A stretch of 64,000 nt of DNA from Bacteroidaceae bacterium (GTDB lineage: Bacteria > Bacteroidota > Bacteroidia > Bacteroidales > Bacteroidaceae), in contig JAFVTT010000027.1 in assembly GCA_017503065.1 (NCBI GenBank), forward strand, positions 9,991 to 73,990, given 5' to 3'. The position numbers were made by a program, and so were the translations under genes. This document shows positions 18,902 through 27,465 of the stretch, in pieces; position 1 is the first letter of the stretch, and the number at the start of each line of letters is the position of its first letter. The notes beneath the pieces were generated by a model. The model was not told where the DNA came from. It searched no databases and worked only from the letters and a program-made list of their open reading frames with translations.

Positions 18902-18979
18902 ACAGGTATTTGGGGTTAATTATGCTACAAAGATACACAATTCACGTTTTTTGCCGAGAGGTTGGATGAAAATTCTCGC

Positions 18980-19018
18980 AAAAACAAAAAGGTTCCCCAC
19001 CTGTGAGGATGGGGAACC
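18980..19018 (-). terminator. Rho-independent terminator of pckA
   Basis: On the minus strand GGTTCCCCA, a 10-nt loop and TGGGGAACC are followed by TTTTTGTTTTT. Located 33 bp past the pckA stop codon; a textbook terminator. Confidence 0.92.
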
Positions 19019-19050
19019 GGATATAGAGGATTATTATCCTTGCTTTGGAA

Positions 19051-20652
19051 TTACAGCTGGGGACCAGCGGCAACGAGAGCCTTACCAGCCTCGTTGGTGG
19101 TGTACTTGGCGAAGTTCTTGATGAAGCGAGCAGCCAAGTCCTTAGCCTTCTCCTCCCACTCAGCAGCAGTAGCGTAAGTGTCGCGAGGATCGAGGATAGC
19201 GGGATTTACGTTGGGCAGAGCGGTGGGAACCTCGAAGTCGAACAGAGGAATCTTCTTGGTCTCAGCCTTCAGGATGCTGCCGTCCAGGATAGCGTCGATG
19301 ATACCGCGTGTATCGGGAATTGAGATACGCTTGCCGGTACCGTTCCAACCAGTGTTAACCAAGTAAGCCTTGGCACCTGATACGTTCATCTTCTTAACCA
19401 GCTCCTCAGCATACTTTGTGGGGTGCAGCTCCAGGAATGCCTGGCCGAAGCAAGCAGAGAATGTGGGAGTGGGCTCGGTGATACCGCGCTCTGTACCAGC
19501 CAACTTGGCGGTGAAACCGCTCAGGAAGTAGTACTGGCACTGCTCGGGAGTCAGGATAGAAACGGGAGGCAGTACACCGAATGCGTCGGCAGACAGGAAG
19601 ATAACGTTCTTGGCTGCGGGAGCAGAGCTGCCGGGCTGGATGTTGTTGATGTGGTTGATGGGGTAAGAAACGCGGGTGTTCTCGGTAGCGCTCTTGTCGT
19701 TGAAGTCGATAGTGCCGTCCTCGGCAACGATAACGTTCTCCAGAAGAGCGTTACGCTTGATGGCGCCGTAGATGTCGGGCTCGTGCTCCTTAGACAGACC
19801 GATAACCTTAGCATAGCAACCACCCTCGAAGTTGAAGATACCGTTGTCGTCCCAACCGTGCTCGTCGTCACCAATCAGACGGCGCTTGGGGTCGGTAGAC
19901 AGAGTGGTCTTACCGGTACCAGACAGACCGAAGAAGATGGCGGTGTTCTCGCCGTTCATGTCGCAGTTTGCAGAGCAGTGCATAGAAGCGATGCCCTGGA
20001 GAGGCAGGTAGTAGTTCATCATAGAGAACATACCCTTCTTCATCTCACCACCGTACCAGGTGTTGATGATAACCTGCTCGCGGCTGGTGATGTTGAATGC
20101 TACGCAAGTCTCAGAGTTGATACCCAGTTCCTTCCAGTTCTCAACCTTAGCCTTAGAAGCGTTGTAAACAACGAAGTTAGGCTCGAAGTTGGCCAGTTCC
20201 TCAGCAGTGGGTTGGATGAACATGTTGGTAACGAAGTGTGCCTGCCATGCTACCTCAACGATGAAGCGTACAGCCATGCGGGTGTCTGCGTTAGCACCGC
20301 AGAAGCAGTCAACCACATAGAGGTTCTTGTTAGAAAGTTCCTTCTTGGCGATATCCTTCAGAGCAGCCCAAGCCTCCTCGGTGATGGGCTTATTGTCGTT
20401 CTTGTAGTCATCAGAAGTCCACCATACGGTATCCTTAGAGTTCTCGTCCATAACGATGAACTTATCCTTAGGAGAACGGCCGGTGTAAACGCCAGTCATC
20501 ACGTTGACAGCGTCCAGCTCGGTGTTCTGACCCTTCTCGTAACCCTCGAGGCCAGCCTTGGTCTCCTCAGCGAACAACTGCTCATAAGAGGGGTTGTGTG
20601 CAATCACGGTTGAACCGGTGATGCCATACTGTGTCAAATCTAATGTTGCCAT
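19051..20652 (-). CDS. pckA: Phosphoenolpyruvate carboxykinase (ATP)
   Basis: Interconverts oxaloacetate and phosphoenolpyruvate with ATP/ADP. In Bacteroidales it works mostly in the carboxylating direction, feeding the succinate branch. A 533-residue protein of normal length, with the P-loop [11 protein letters not shown] (about 240-250), the substrate-binding RSPKDKFIV near the N-terminus, and GDDEHGWDD. Single-gene unit with its own promoter (20699-20706) and terminator. The codon use looks strongly biased, as expected of a highly expressed gene. Confidence 0.97.
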   Translation of the reverse strand: MATLDLTQYGITGSTVIAHNPSYEQLFAEETKAGLEGYEKGQNTELDAVNVMTGVYTGRSPKDKFIVMDENSKDTVWWTSDDYKNDNKPITEEAWAALKDIAKKELSNKNLYVVDCFCGANADTRMAVRFIVEVAWQAHFVTNMFIQPTAEELANFEPNFVVYNASKAKVENWKELGINSETCVAFNITSREQVIINTWYGGEMKKGMFSMMNYYLPLQGIASMHCSANCDMNGENTAIFFGLSGTGKTTLSTDPKRRLIGDDEHGWDDNGIFNFEGGCYAKVIGLSKEHEPDIYGAIKRNALLENVIVAEDGTIDFNDKSATENTRVSYPINHINNIQPGSSAPAAKNVIFLSADAFGVLPPVSILTPEQCQYYFLSGFTAKLAGTERGITEPTPTFSACFGQAFLELHPTKYAEELVKKMNVSGAKAYLVNTGWNGTGKRISIPDTRGIIDAILDGSILKAETKKIPLFDFEVPTALPNVNPAILDPRDTYATAAEWEEKAKDLAARFIKNFAKYTTNEAGKALVAAGPQL

Positions 20653-20698
20653 TGTCTGATAGTTTATTAAGTTTGGTTTATGATATTTCTTTCCGTTG

Positions 20699-20706
20699 CA
20701 AATATA
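20699..20706 (-). promoter_or_regulatory. pckA promoter -7 element
   Basis: TATATTTG on the minus strand matches TAnnTTTG, 46 bp upstream of the pckA start. The -33 element is weak. Confidence 0.6.
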
Positions 20707-20768
20707 GCAAATAATAACGAGAACACATAGAAAATTTTAATAATAAATTGCGCTCAACCTCCTTTTTG

Positions 20769-21134
20769 CTATCTTAATATTGCAACAATAGCATCCTTTT
20801 GGTCCTGCGATACTTCATTGTTCTGCAAAAGGAATTCAACGAAGCGCACCACGTCACCATCGAAATAATCCTCGCAGGCCTTCTCCATAACCCTCTGGCA
20901 ATACTCCTCCTTTGTTATCCGGGGAGTGTAATATTGCATGGAACCCACACGGTCCATCTTACAGAATCCCTTGCGGACAAGTATCTTCATGAAGGTGGCG
21001 GTTGTGGTATAGGCAGGTTTGGGTTCCTCGAATCCTTCCTGTATGTCACGGACAAAACCTCCCTTGGTGGGAAGGGCCCAAAGGTTCAGCATGCACTGAA
21101 ACTCCGAGCGGGTCATAAATCTCTTGTCTGTCAT
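20769..21134 (-). CDS. BlaI/MecI/CopY family repressor
   Basis: A 121-residue winged-helix repressor with the usual BlaI layout: N-terminal DNA-binding part (about 1-75, with TTTATFMKILVRKGFCKMDRVGSMQYYTPRITKEEY) and a C-terminal dimerisation helix region. The usual partner, a BlaR-type membrane metalloprotease/TonB-domain protein, is absent from both sides, so it is an orphan. An inverted repeat brackets its promoter and suggests autoregulation. The target genes are unknown. Confidence 0.88.
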   Translation of the reverse strand: MTDKRFMTRSEFQCMLNLWALPTKGGFVRDIQEGFEEPKPAYTTTATFMKILVRKGFCKMDRVGSMQYYTPRITKEEYCQRVMEKACEDYFDGDVVRFVEFLLQNNEVSQDQKDAIVAILR

Positions 21135-21149
21135 TATAATTTAAAATAA

Positions 21150-21203
21150 TGTGTTGTTATCATGCCGTCTTTTGCAATGCAAATTTAGCACAATAACAAC
21201 ACA
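21150..21203 (-). promoter_or_regulatory. Promoter and candidate operator of the BlaI-type repressor
   Basis: TGTGTTGTTAT (21150-21160) and ATAACAACACA (21193-21203) are perfect 11-bp inverted repeats 32 bp apart. Between them, minus-strand TAAATTTG (21180-21187) is a good -7 element, and the outer repeat falls where the -33 element should be. An autoregulatory operator is a natural reading. Confidence 0.6.
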
Positions 21204-21285
21204 TAGAGCCGTGCCCTTATATATTCCTAAACACTATCGTATCATATTTAACGATATTTTAGCATCCAGAGGGCGAAATTAACGA

Positions 21286-23238
21286 CTATTTCTTTTTCTT
21301 CTTCTCCTCTTCGCGCTCCTTGTTGCGCTCACGGGGCGTCTTCTTCTTGTCGCCCTTCTGCTTTATAAGAGTCTGAGGTTTCTGCTCCATAACAGGTATG
21401 CCATAGACGTCCCATTCCTGCTCTACGTCCCAACCGGCACGGACATTCATGGGTTTGGGGAAGTAAGAGACCTGCTCAGGCTGACGGCTGCTTTTGAACT
21501 CTCCCACGTCCCATATACCATTGCCGTTCCTGTCGGCAAAGCAGCGCATATAGTATGTGTCGGGTCTGAGGTAATAGAACTCGGTTACACCGGAAGCGGA
21601 GGCCTTCTGCTGGGTTACTACCTTGTCGGAACTGTTGAGCAGCTGTACCATCATACAGGTGTCGGGAGAGATGAGGTTTACTATCAGTGTGCCGTATTCC
21701 TCTAGTTTGCGCACCTGGATTTCGCTCTTCTTTTTTTTGTTTGTCGTGCCCATGACACCCATAATGGTAGCGGAGTCTACGGTAAGGCTGTACTTGTATT
21801 CGGGCTGCCACTCCGCATAGACGGTATAGGACTTGGCGTTGTGCGGGGTGGGGAGCACGAGGAAGGGCTCTTCGTAGAGATTGGAGTCACGCACCATATA
21901 CAAATGTATGCGTGATGTATCTATGGTGCTGATAGGCTCATCCACCTGAATGACTATGTTCTTGTTGGGGTCCAGTGCACCGGAGGGATTTATCTTCAGG
22001 TCCAGATACTCATGCTCATAGGGATTTTCTTCTGGTGGAAGCGGAGTCTTGCTCTTCTTTGCCCTCTTCTCGCGGTTCTTATTCCAATCGTCTATGTTCT
22101 TCTGGCGCTCCTCGCTGATCTTTGCCCATCCCTTGCGTGCAACGAGCATGAATGTGTCCGTGCGCCACGTCAAGTTGCCCAAAGTATCGGTATCCAGGCT
22201 ACGCATCTCCATCTCCAGGCTATCGGTACTATGGGTAAATGCCGTATCGGTAATCCAGTAGGTCAGCGTATCGTTCTTTTCACTGGCCTCTAACACCAAA
22301 CAGGAGTCGTTGAAATTTAACCCTCTGATGACAGGCAGAGTGTCCACCGGAGCGGTGAAGTACAGGCGGAACCAGTCTGGTTCGGGACGCTCAGCCTTTA
22401 AAAGATGCAAGTCGGGCTTGCCCTCAAGGAAAGAACGCAGGACGATGTCGTCCGGGAAATAGTGCGTGTACGGCACCACCCTGATGGAGTCGTAGTATAT
22501 GGAGTCTCGCCAGCAGGTGTCCATCCTGAGGTCAGGTTTGCTCGTTGGGATATAGATAGCCGTGTCAAAGGCTATCGCCTCGGATTTCTGACTGAAACGG
22601 TAGTTGCCATCGCCATCGTTGAGGGCGAAAATGCGGTATTTGCCCGGTGCTATGCCCTTGATGGTGAATTGTCCGCTACCGTTGGTACGTGAAACGCGCA
22701 CAAGGGATTTGGTACGGAAAAGACTGTCATCGTATGTACTATCGGCATGATACAGACCAACTAGCATTCCCTTGACTGGTTCCAGATTCTCGGCGGCAAG
22801 GACATGGCCGGACATCTCCATTGTGTCAATGACCGGGCCGGTACTGAAACTATAAGTGTAGAAACCCATGGGATTGCCCTCGTTGTTGTCCTCGATGGCA
22901 TCGCTGAAGTCTACGGTATAGGTAATGTCGCTCTGCAGGGAGTCAAACAGAGTGACCTTTATCTTCTTTCCTGCCGCACGCACATTGGCAACCTCCAGTT
23001 GGGGAGGAGATATGACAACCTTTTCGTTGGCATTGGCCAGTTTCACGAACTCATTGAAGAATATGCTTATCTTCTGCGACTTCACGTTGACAGCCTTGTC
23101 AGCGGGACTGGCACCGATGACTACTGGCGGTTCTTCGTCGTATCGGCCACCGTCGGGACTACCGATATTGGCACAAGACACGATGGTAAGCATCGTGGTG
23201 AGCAGTATCAGAAACAATATGGTAAATCTACGCATCAT
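21286..23238 (-). CDS. Lipoprotein with Ig-like domain
   Basis: A 650-residue protein with a lipoprotein signal (lipobox TIVSC, Cys about 22). Residues 35-135 form an SbsA-type Ig-like (Big_5) domain: PPVVIGASPADKAVNVKSQ, ISIFFNEFV, and YTVDFSDAIEDNNEGNP. After it comes a carboxypeptidase-regulatory-like beta domain (GQFTIKGIAPGKYRIFALND, about 190-225). The C-terminus is very basic (runs of Lys/Glu). Last gene of the acpP operon, 10 bp after the GH3 gene. Role unknown; a surface or periplasmic scaffold is likely. Confidence 0.8.
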   Translation of the reverse strand: MMRRFTILFLILLTTMLTIVSCANIGSPDGGRYDEEPPVVIGASPADKAVNVKSQKISIFFNEFVKLANANEKVVISPPQLEVANVRAAGKKIKVTLFDSLQSDITYTVDFSDAIEDNNEGNPMGFYTYSFSTGPVIDTMEMSGHVLAAENLEPVKGMLVGLYHADSTYDDSLFRTKSLVRVSRTNGSGQFTIKGIAPGKYRIFALNDGDGNYRFSQKSEAIAFDTAIYIPTSKPDLRMDTCWRDSIYYDSIRVVPYTHYFPDDIVLRSFLEGKPDLHLLKAERPEPDWFRLYFTAPVDTLPVIRGLNFNDSCLVLEASEKNDTLTYWITDTAFTHSTDSLEMEMRSLDTDTLGNLTWRTDTFMLVARKGWAKISEERQKNIDDWNKNREKRAKKSKTPLPPEENPYEHEYLDLKINPSGALDPNKNIVIQVDEPISTIDTSRIHLYMVRDSNLYEEPFLVLPTPHNAKSYTVYAEWQPEYKYSLTVDSATIMGVMGTTNKKKKSEIQVRKLEEYGTLIVNLISPDTCMMVQLLNSSDKVVTQQKASASGVTEFYYLRPDTYYMRCFADRNGNGIWDVGEFKSSRQPEQVSYFPKPMNVRAGWDVEQEWDVYGIPVMEQKPQTLIKQKGDKKKTPRERNKEREEEKKKKK

Positions 23239-23248
23239 CTTGTATCGT

Positions 23249-24754
23249 TCAGTTAAACACCAGCATTTCCTCTATGTGGACTCTGTTGTTGGACAGGCGT
23301 GGCACCTTGTGCTGTCCTCCCAACTTGCCCTTGGAAGCAAGCCAATCATGAAAAAGTCCCTTGCGTGCAGCAATGAGTTCCAGAGACTGGAGGGTGATGT
23401 CCTTGTATCTCTTGGCCTCGTAGTCGGAATTGACATGTTGCAGGGTTTCGTCCAGGATACGTGCGAACAGGACTAAGTCTTCCGGTTCCTTGGCGAACTC
23501 CACTAACCACTGATGGCGGCACTTGCCCTCTCCGTCCATGAAGACGGGGGCTGCCGTGTATTCCAACACCTGTGCACCTGTCTGGCGGCAGGCTTCGGCC
23601 AGGCCCACTTCGGCATTGTCTACAATCAGCTCTTCGCCGAAGGCATTTATGAAGAACTTGGTGCGCCCTGTTATTACGATCTTGTAGGGATTGGTGCTGG
23701 TGAATCGCACGGTGTCGCCTATCATATAGCGCCACAAACCGCTGGACGTGCTTATGAGCATGGCATAGTTCCTGCCCGTCTCCACTCCCCAAAGAGGCAC
23801 GACGTGAGGATTGGGGTTCTCCAACTCATCCATGGGGATGAACTCGTAGAAGACACCATAATCCAGCATCAGACTCATGGAGAGGTCGGAGGGGTCGTCC
23901 TGAATGCCGAAGAAGCCTTCGCTGGCATTGTAGGTCTCCATGTAGTGCATGTTGGCGGACGGTATCAGTTTCCTGTACTGCTCGCGATACGGTGTGAACG
24001 CCACGCCACCATGGAAGAACATTTCCAAGTTTGGCCACACTTCGGACAGATTGTCCTTGCCAGTAATCTCCAGCACACGGTTCATCACGGAGAGCATCCA
24101 CGAAGGCACGCCACTGAGGTTGGAGACGTTCTCCTTGATGGCCTCGTGTGCGATGCGGTCGCGCTTCAGTTCGAAGTCGGACAACAAGGCGGTCTCCTTC
24201 TTGGGAACACGTACAAGGTTGACTAGGGGATTGATGTTTTCTATCAGGATGGCGCTGAGGTCGCCCACTAATGAGTTCTTAAGATTGTAGTTGGGCGCAT
24301 GGCTGCCACCAAGAATCAGGGCCTTGCCGTCGAAGATGCGGCTCTGGGGATTGTTACCCAAGTACCATGCCACGGCATCCCTGCCTCCTGCATAGTGGGT
24401 ATCTTTGAGACCGTCCTGACTGACAGGGATGAACTTGCTCTTGTCGTTGGTGGTTCCGCTGGATTTGGCATACCACCGCACCTGCCCCGGCCAAAGGACA
24501 TCCCTTTCGCCCTGGCGCATACGGTCGATTGCCTGCTTCAGGTCCTCATAGGTATTCACGGGTGAGGACGCGGCAAAGTCCTCGTATGTGCGCAGGGATG
24601 CAAAGCCGTGCTCTCTTCCCCACTCTGTCCGTTCAGCCTTGGAGGTCAGACGTCTGAGCACCTGCATCTGCAACTGCTCCGCTTGTGTCCGGTACTTGCC
24701 CAGCGCATTTCTCCTCAGCGCAAACAGGGGACGTACTATCGGTGTTATTGCCAT
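23249..24754 (-). CDS. GH3 auxin-responsive promoter family protein
   Basis: A 501-residue member of the GH3 family, adenylate-forming enzymes that in plants conjugate amino acids to acyl substrates. Bacterial members are common in Bacteroidetes but their substrate is unknown. Visible signatures are YAKSSGTTNDKSKFIPVS (ATP-binding loop, about 115-132), YNASEGFFGIQDD (about 280) and YMIGDTVRFT (about 340). Its start lies inside the 3' end of rnc, overlapping by 122 bp in another frame. Confidence 0.9.
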   Translation of the reverse strand: MAITPIVRPLFALRRNALGKYRTQAEQLQMQVLRRLTSKAERTEWGREHGFASLRTYEDFAASSPVNTYEDLKQAIDRMRQGERDVLWPGQVRWYAKSSGTTNDKSKFIPVSQDGLKDTHYAGGRDAVAWYLGNNPQSRIFDGKALILGGSHAPNYNLKNSLVGDLSAILIENINPLVNLVRVPKKETALLSDFELKRDRIAHEAIKENVSNLSGVPSWMLSVMNRVLEITGKDNLSEVWPNLEMFFHGGVAFTPYREQYRKLIPSANMHYMETYNASEGFFGIQDDPSDLSMSLMLDYGVFYEFIPMDELENPNPHVVPLWGVETGRNYAMLISTSSGLWRYMIGDTVRFTSTNPYKIVITGRTKFFINAFGEELIVDNAEVGLAEACRQTGAQVLEYTAAPVFMDGEGKCRHQWLVEFAKEPEDLVLFARILDETLQHVNSDYEAKRYKDITLQSLELIAARKGLFHDWLASKGKLGGQHKVPRLSNNRVHIEEMLVFN

Positions 24755-25553
24755 TGTCTTCTATTGTTTTAACTTCCAGCACCTTGGTTCTCAGTGCGTT
24801 GTTCTTGTTCAGTTTTGCAAGGGCTTCCTTAGAGGCCTGCTGGTGGCTTTCCTTCTTGCTGTAGCCTATGCCACGACCGCACTCCACTCCAGATATCAGC
24901 ACACGTGTGAGGAAGCGGGGTGACATTGTAACTTCCTCCTTACTTTCCTCCAGGAGTTCAAATTCGGCATTGACATGATATTTCTGGCACCACTCCAATA
25001 GGCGGCTCTTGAAGTTCGACTCCTTGTATGCTATTCTGTCGAGGTTGATGTACTTGCCAAGGATACGGTTACGGACGAACCATTTGCAATATTCATAGCC
25101 ACGGTCAAGATATACCGCACCTACAAGTGCTTCGAAAGCATTACCCGCCATGTAACTGTTGTGGGTACGTCCCATAAGGTCGCTGCGTATCAGGTCAGTC
25201 AGGCCCATCTCGTCGGCCAGATGACCGAGTGTCTCACGCTGGACAACCTTACTCCGCACGCTGGTAAGGAAACCTTCTCTTTTGCCTTGGAAGTGGTTAT
25301 AAAGGATATCGCCCACCACGGCATCCAGGATGGCATCGCCCAGATACTCCAGACGCTCGTTGTTGGAAAGGCGGCCTTTTCCCTCCTTCACCGACATGCT
25401 CTTGTGTGTCAGGGCCTGGCGGTAAAGGTCTATCTTCCTCGGGTAGAAGCCCAGGATACCGTAAAAAGAACGATAAAGCTGCCTGTCGCGTCGGAAAGGC
25501 AACCTTATCGCATCTATTATATTTCCTGCTTTCACAGATATAACTTCTGTCAA
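24633..25553 (-). CDS. rnc: Ribonuclease III
   Basis: Cleaves double-stranded RNA in rRNA and mRNA processing. A 306-residue protein, longer than the usual 220-250. The nuclease signature NERLEYLGD is at residues 65-73 and the catalytic Glu at 141 (GNAFEALVGAVYLD). The dsRNA-binding domain is about 179-249. The last 50 residues are low-complexity, with no known domain, and residues 267-306 are encoded in DNA that also encodes the GH3 N-terminus. Third gene of the acpP-fabF-rnc operon, an order common in Bacteroidales. Confidence 0.94.
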   Translation of the reverse strand: MTEVISVKAGNIIDAIRLPFRRDRQLYRSFYGILGFYPRKIDLYRQALTHKSMSVKEGKGRLSNNERLEYLGDAILDAVVGDILYNHFQGKREGFLTSVRSKVVQRETLGHLADEMGLTDLIRSDLMGRTHNSYMAGNAFEALVGAVYLDRGYEYCKWFVRNRILGKYINLDRIAYKESNFKSRLLEWCQKYHVNAEFELLEESKEEVTMSPRFLTRVLISGVECGRGIGYSKKESHQQASKEALAKLNKNNALRTKVLEVKTIEDNGNNTDSTSPVCAEEKCAGQVPDTSGAVADAGAQTSDLQG

Positions 25554-25587
25554 ACCAAGGGAACAACATCCCCTGATTACGATTACA

Positions 25588-26853
25588 TTATTCTACGTAC
25601 TTCTTGAAGATGACACAAGCATTGTGTCCGCCAAAACCGAAGGTGTTGCTCAGGGCGGCACGAACCTCACGCTTCTGGGGCTGGCCGAAGGTGAAGTTCA
25701 GGTTGTAGTCTATCTCGGGATCCTCGTCGCCCTCCTCGTGATTGATGGTGGGAGGAACGATGTCCTCCTTGACGGACATCACGCTGGCCATTGCCTCTAT
25801 AGCACCGGCTGCACCGAGAAGGTGTCCGGTCATGGACTTGGTGCTGCTGATGTTCAGTTTGTAGGCGTGCTCACCGAAGAGCGACTTGATGGCCTTCACC
25901 TCGCTGATGTCACCTACGGGAGTACTGGTGCCGTGAACGTTGATGTAGTCGATGTCCTCGGGCTGCATGCCGGCATCTTCCAGGGCGTTCTGCATCACCA
26001 GTATTGCCCCCAATCCCTCGGGATGGGAAGCGGTGATGTGGTGTGCGTCGGCACTCATGCCTGCACCTACCATCTCGGCATATATCTTGGCACCGCGGGC
26101 CTTAGCGTGCTCCAGTTCCTCGAGAATCAGACAGGCACTGCCCTCTGCCATCACGAAACCGTCGCGGCTGGCGCTGAAGGGTCGGCTTGCCGTCTGGGGA
26201 GAATCATTGCGGGTGCTCAAGGCGTGCATTGCCACGAAACCGCCCACACCGGCACATGTGATTGCCGCCTCGGCACCACCGGTCACGATGACGTTTGCCT
26301 TGCCCAGGCGAATCAGGTTGAATGCATCAGCCAGGGCATTGGTACTGCTGGCGCAAGCACTGGAGGTAATGTAGTTGGGACCGTGGAATCCGTATTTGAT
26401 GCTGATGTGGCCGGCACAGATGTCGGCAATCATCTTGGGCACGAAGAAGGGGTTGAACTTTGGACCGATGGTCTCAGCCGTTTTCGCATAGGACGTAACC
26501 TCCTCCTCGTATGTCTTCATGCCGCCGATGCCGACACCCATTACCACACCCACGCGGTTCTTGTCCAGGGCCTCTATGTCCATGGCGCTGTCCTCCACGG
26601 CCATCTGGGCCGCAGCCAATGCGTAGTGGCAATAGGGGTCCATCTTGCGGGCTTCCTTGCGATCGATATATTTGGTGACGTCGAAGTCCTTCACCTCACA
26701 GGCGAACTGTGTCTTGAACTTCTCTGCATTGAAACGTGTGATGGGGGCTGCTCCGCTGACACCTGCCAGCATGTTCTGCCATGTCTCCTCGGCAGTATTA
26801 CCGATAGGCGTAACGGCACCCATACCGGTAACGACAACTCTCTTCAATTCCAT
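25588..26853 (-). CDS. fabF: 3-oxoacyl-[acyl-carrier-protein] synthase II
   Basis: Condenses malonyl-ACP with acyl-ACP in fatty-acid elongation. A 421-residue protein of normal length. The active-site Cys is at about 167 (ITSSACASS), with the His residues in NVHGTSTPVGD (about 310) and SMTGHLLGAAGAI (about 347). The C-terminal NTFGFGGHNACVIF is also conserved. Downstream of acpP by about 90 bp and upstream of rnc by 34 bp. Confidence 0.97.
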   Translation of the reverse strand: MELKRVVVTGMGAVTPIGNTAEETWQNMLAGVSGAAPITRFNAEKFKTQFACEVKDFDVTKYIDRKEARKMDPYCHYALAAAQMAVEDSAMDIEALDKNRVGVVMGVGIGGMKTYEEEVTSYAKTAETIGPKFNPFFVPKMIADICAGHISIKYGFHGPNYITSSACASSTNALADAFNLIRLGKANVIVTGGAEAAITCAGVGGFVAMHALSTRNDSPQTASRPFSASRDGFVMAEGSACLILEELEHAKARGAKIYAEMVGAGMSADAHHITASHPEGLGAILVMQNALEDAGMQPEDIDYINVHGTSTPVGDISEVKAIKSLFGEHAYKLNISSTKSMTGHLLGAAGAIEAMASVMSVKEDIVPPTINHEEGDEDPEIDYNLNFTFGQPQKREVRAALSNTFGFGGHNACVIFKKYVE

Positions 26854-26940
26854 ATAAAAGGGAAATAGTTGCCCAGTGGCTTACCTCTTGAGGAAGACCA
26901 CCCGACAACTATTATAGATTAAGTAGTGTAAAACTTCAGA

Positions 26941-27174
26941 TTACTTATTGCTTTCAATATAAGCGATAGCGTCAGCTACGGTTGAGATCTTCTCAGCCTT
27001 GTCATCGGGAATAGTGATATCGAAAGTCTTCTCGAACTCCATGATCAGTTCTACTGTATCCAAAGAGTCTGCACCAAGGTCGTTGGTGAAGCTTGCCTCG
27101 GGCACTACGTCTGCCTCGTCTACACCCAACTTGTCTACAATAATCTCCTTAACTTTTGCTTCAATTTCAGACAT
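26941..27174 (-). CDS. acpP: Acyl carrier protein
   Basis: A 77-residue acidic carrier of growing acyl chains. The phosphopantetheine attachment Ser is Ser 37 in [10 protein letters not shown]. The open frame continues upstream to 27231, but that part overlaps the promoter -7 element; the ATG at 27174 gives the family's normal length and start ([12 protein letters not shown]). First gene of the fatty-acid/rnc operon. Confidence 0.97.
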   Translation of the reverse strand: MSEIEAKVKEIIVDKLGVDEADVVPEASFTNDLGADSLDTVELIMEFEKTFDITIPDDKAEKISTVADAIAYIESNK

Positions 27175-27228
27175 ATTCTTTACGTTTAAGTTAATTGTAC
27201 TCTTTTTGTCTTTCTCTAATTCTGGGTG

Positions 27229-27236
27229 CAAAGTAA
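27229..27236 (-). promoter_or_regulatory. acpP operon promoter -7 element
   Basis: TTACTTTG on the minus strand, one mismatch from TAnnTTTG, about 55 bp before the acpP start. Confidence 0.45.
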
Positions 27237-27408
27237 AGACTTTTTAAGGATATTAGCAAGAAATTGAAGTAAAAACTTCGCTTTTGTGCTCATTTTAGGA
27301 CAATCTGTGCACTTAATGAAGGCAAATTACCCACATGAAGGCATTCCTGCACGTACAGAACATATACAAGGAAGACAATTTACAACACAAAGAAATACAC
27401 CCATTTAT

Positions 27409-27439
27409 TTTGAAGTAAGCACACATATTCGTATCTTTG
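27409..27439 (+). promoter_or_regulatory. dsbD promoter
   Basis: TTTG (27409-27412), 19 bp, TATCTTTG (27432-27439). The surroundings TTTATTTTG...ATTCG-TATCTTTGCAC closely parallel the metK promoter at 59364-59402. Confidence 0.75.
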
Positions 27440-27465
27440 CACGCAGAAAAACATAGAAAAGAAAA

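Noticed and set aside
27175..27231. N-terminal extension of acyl carrier protein
   Set aside because: The extra 19 residues run into the promoter box; the shorter form has the family's exact length.
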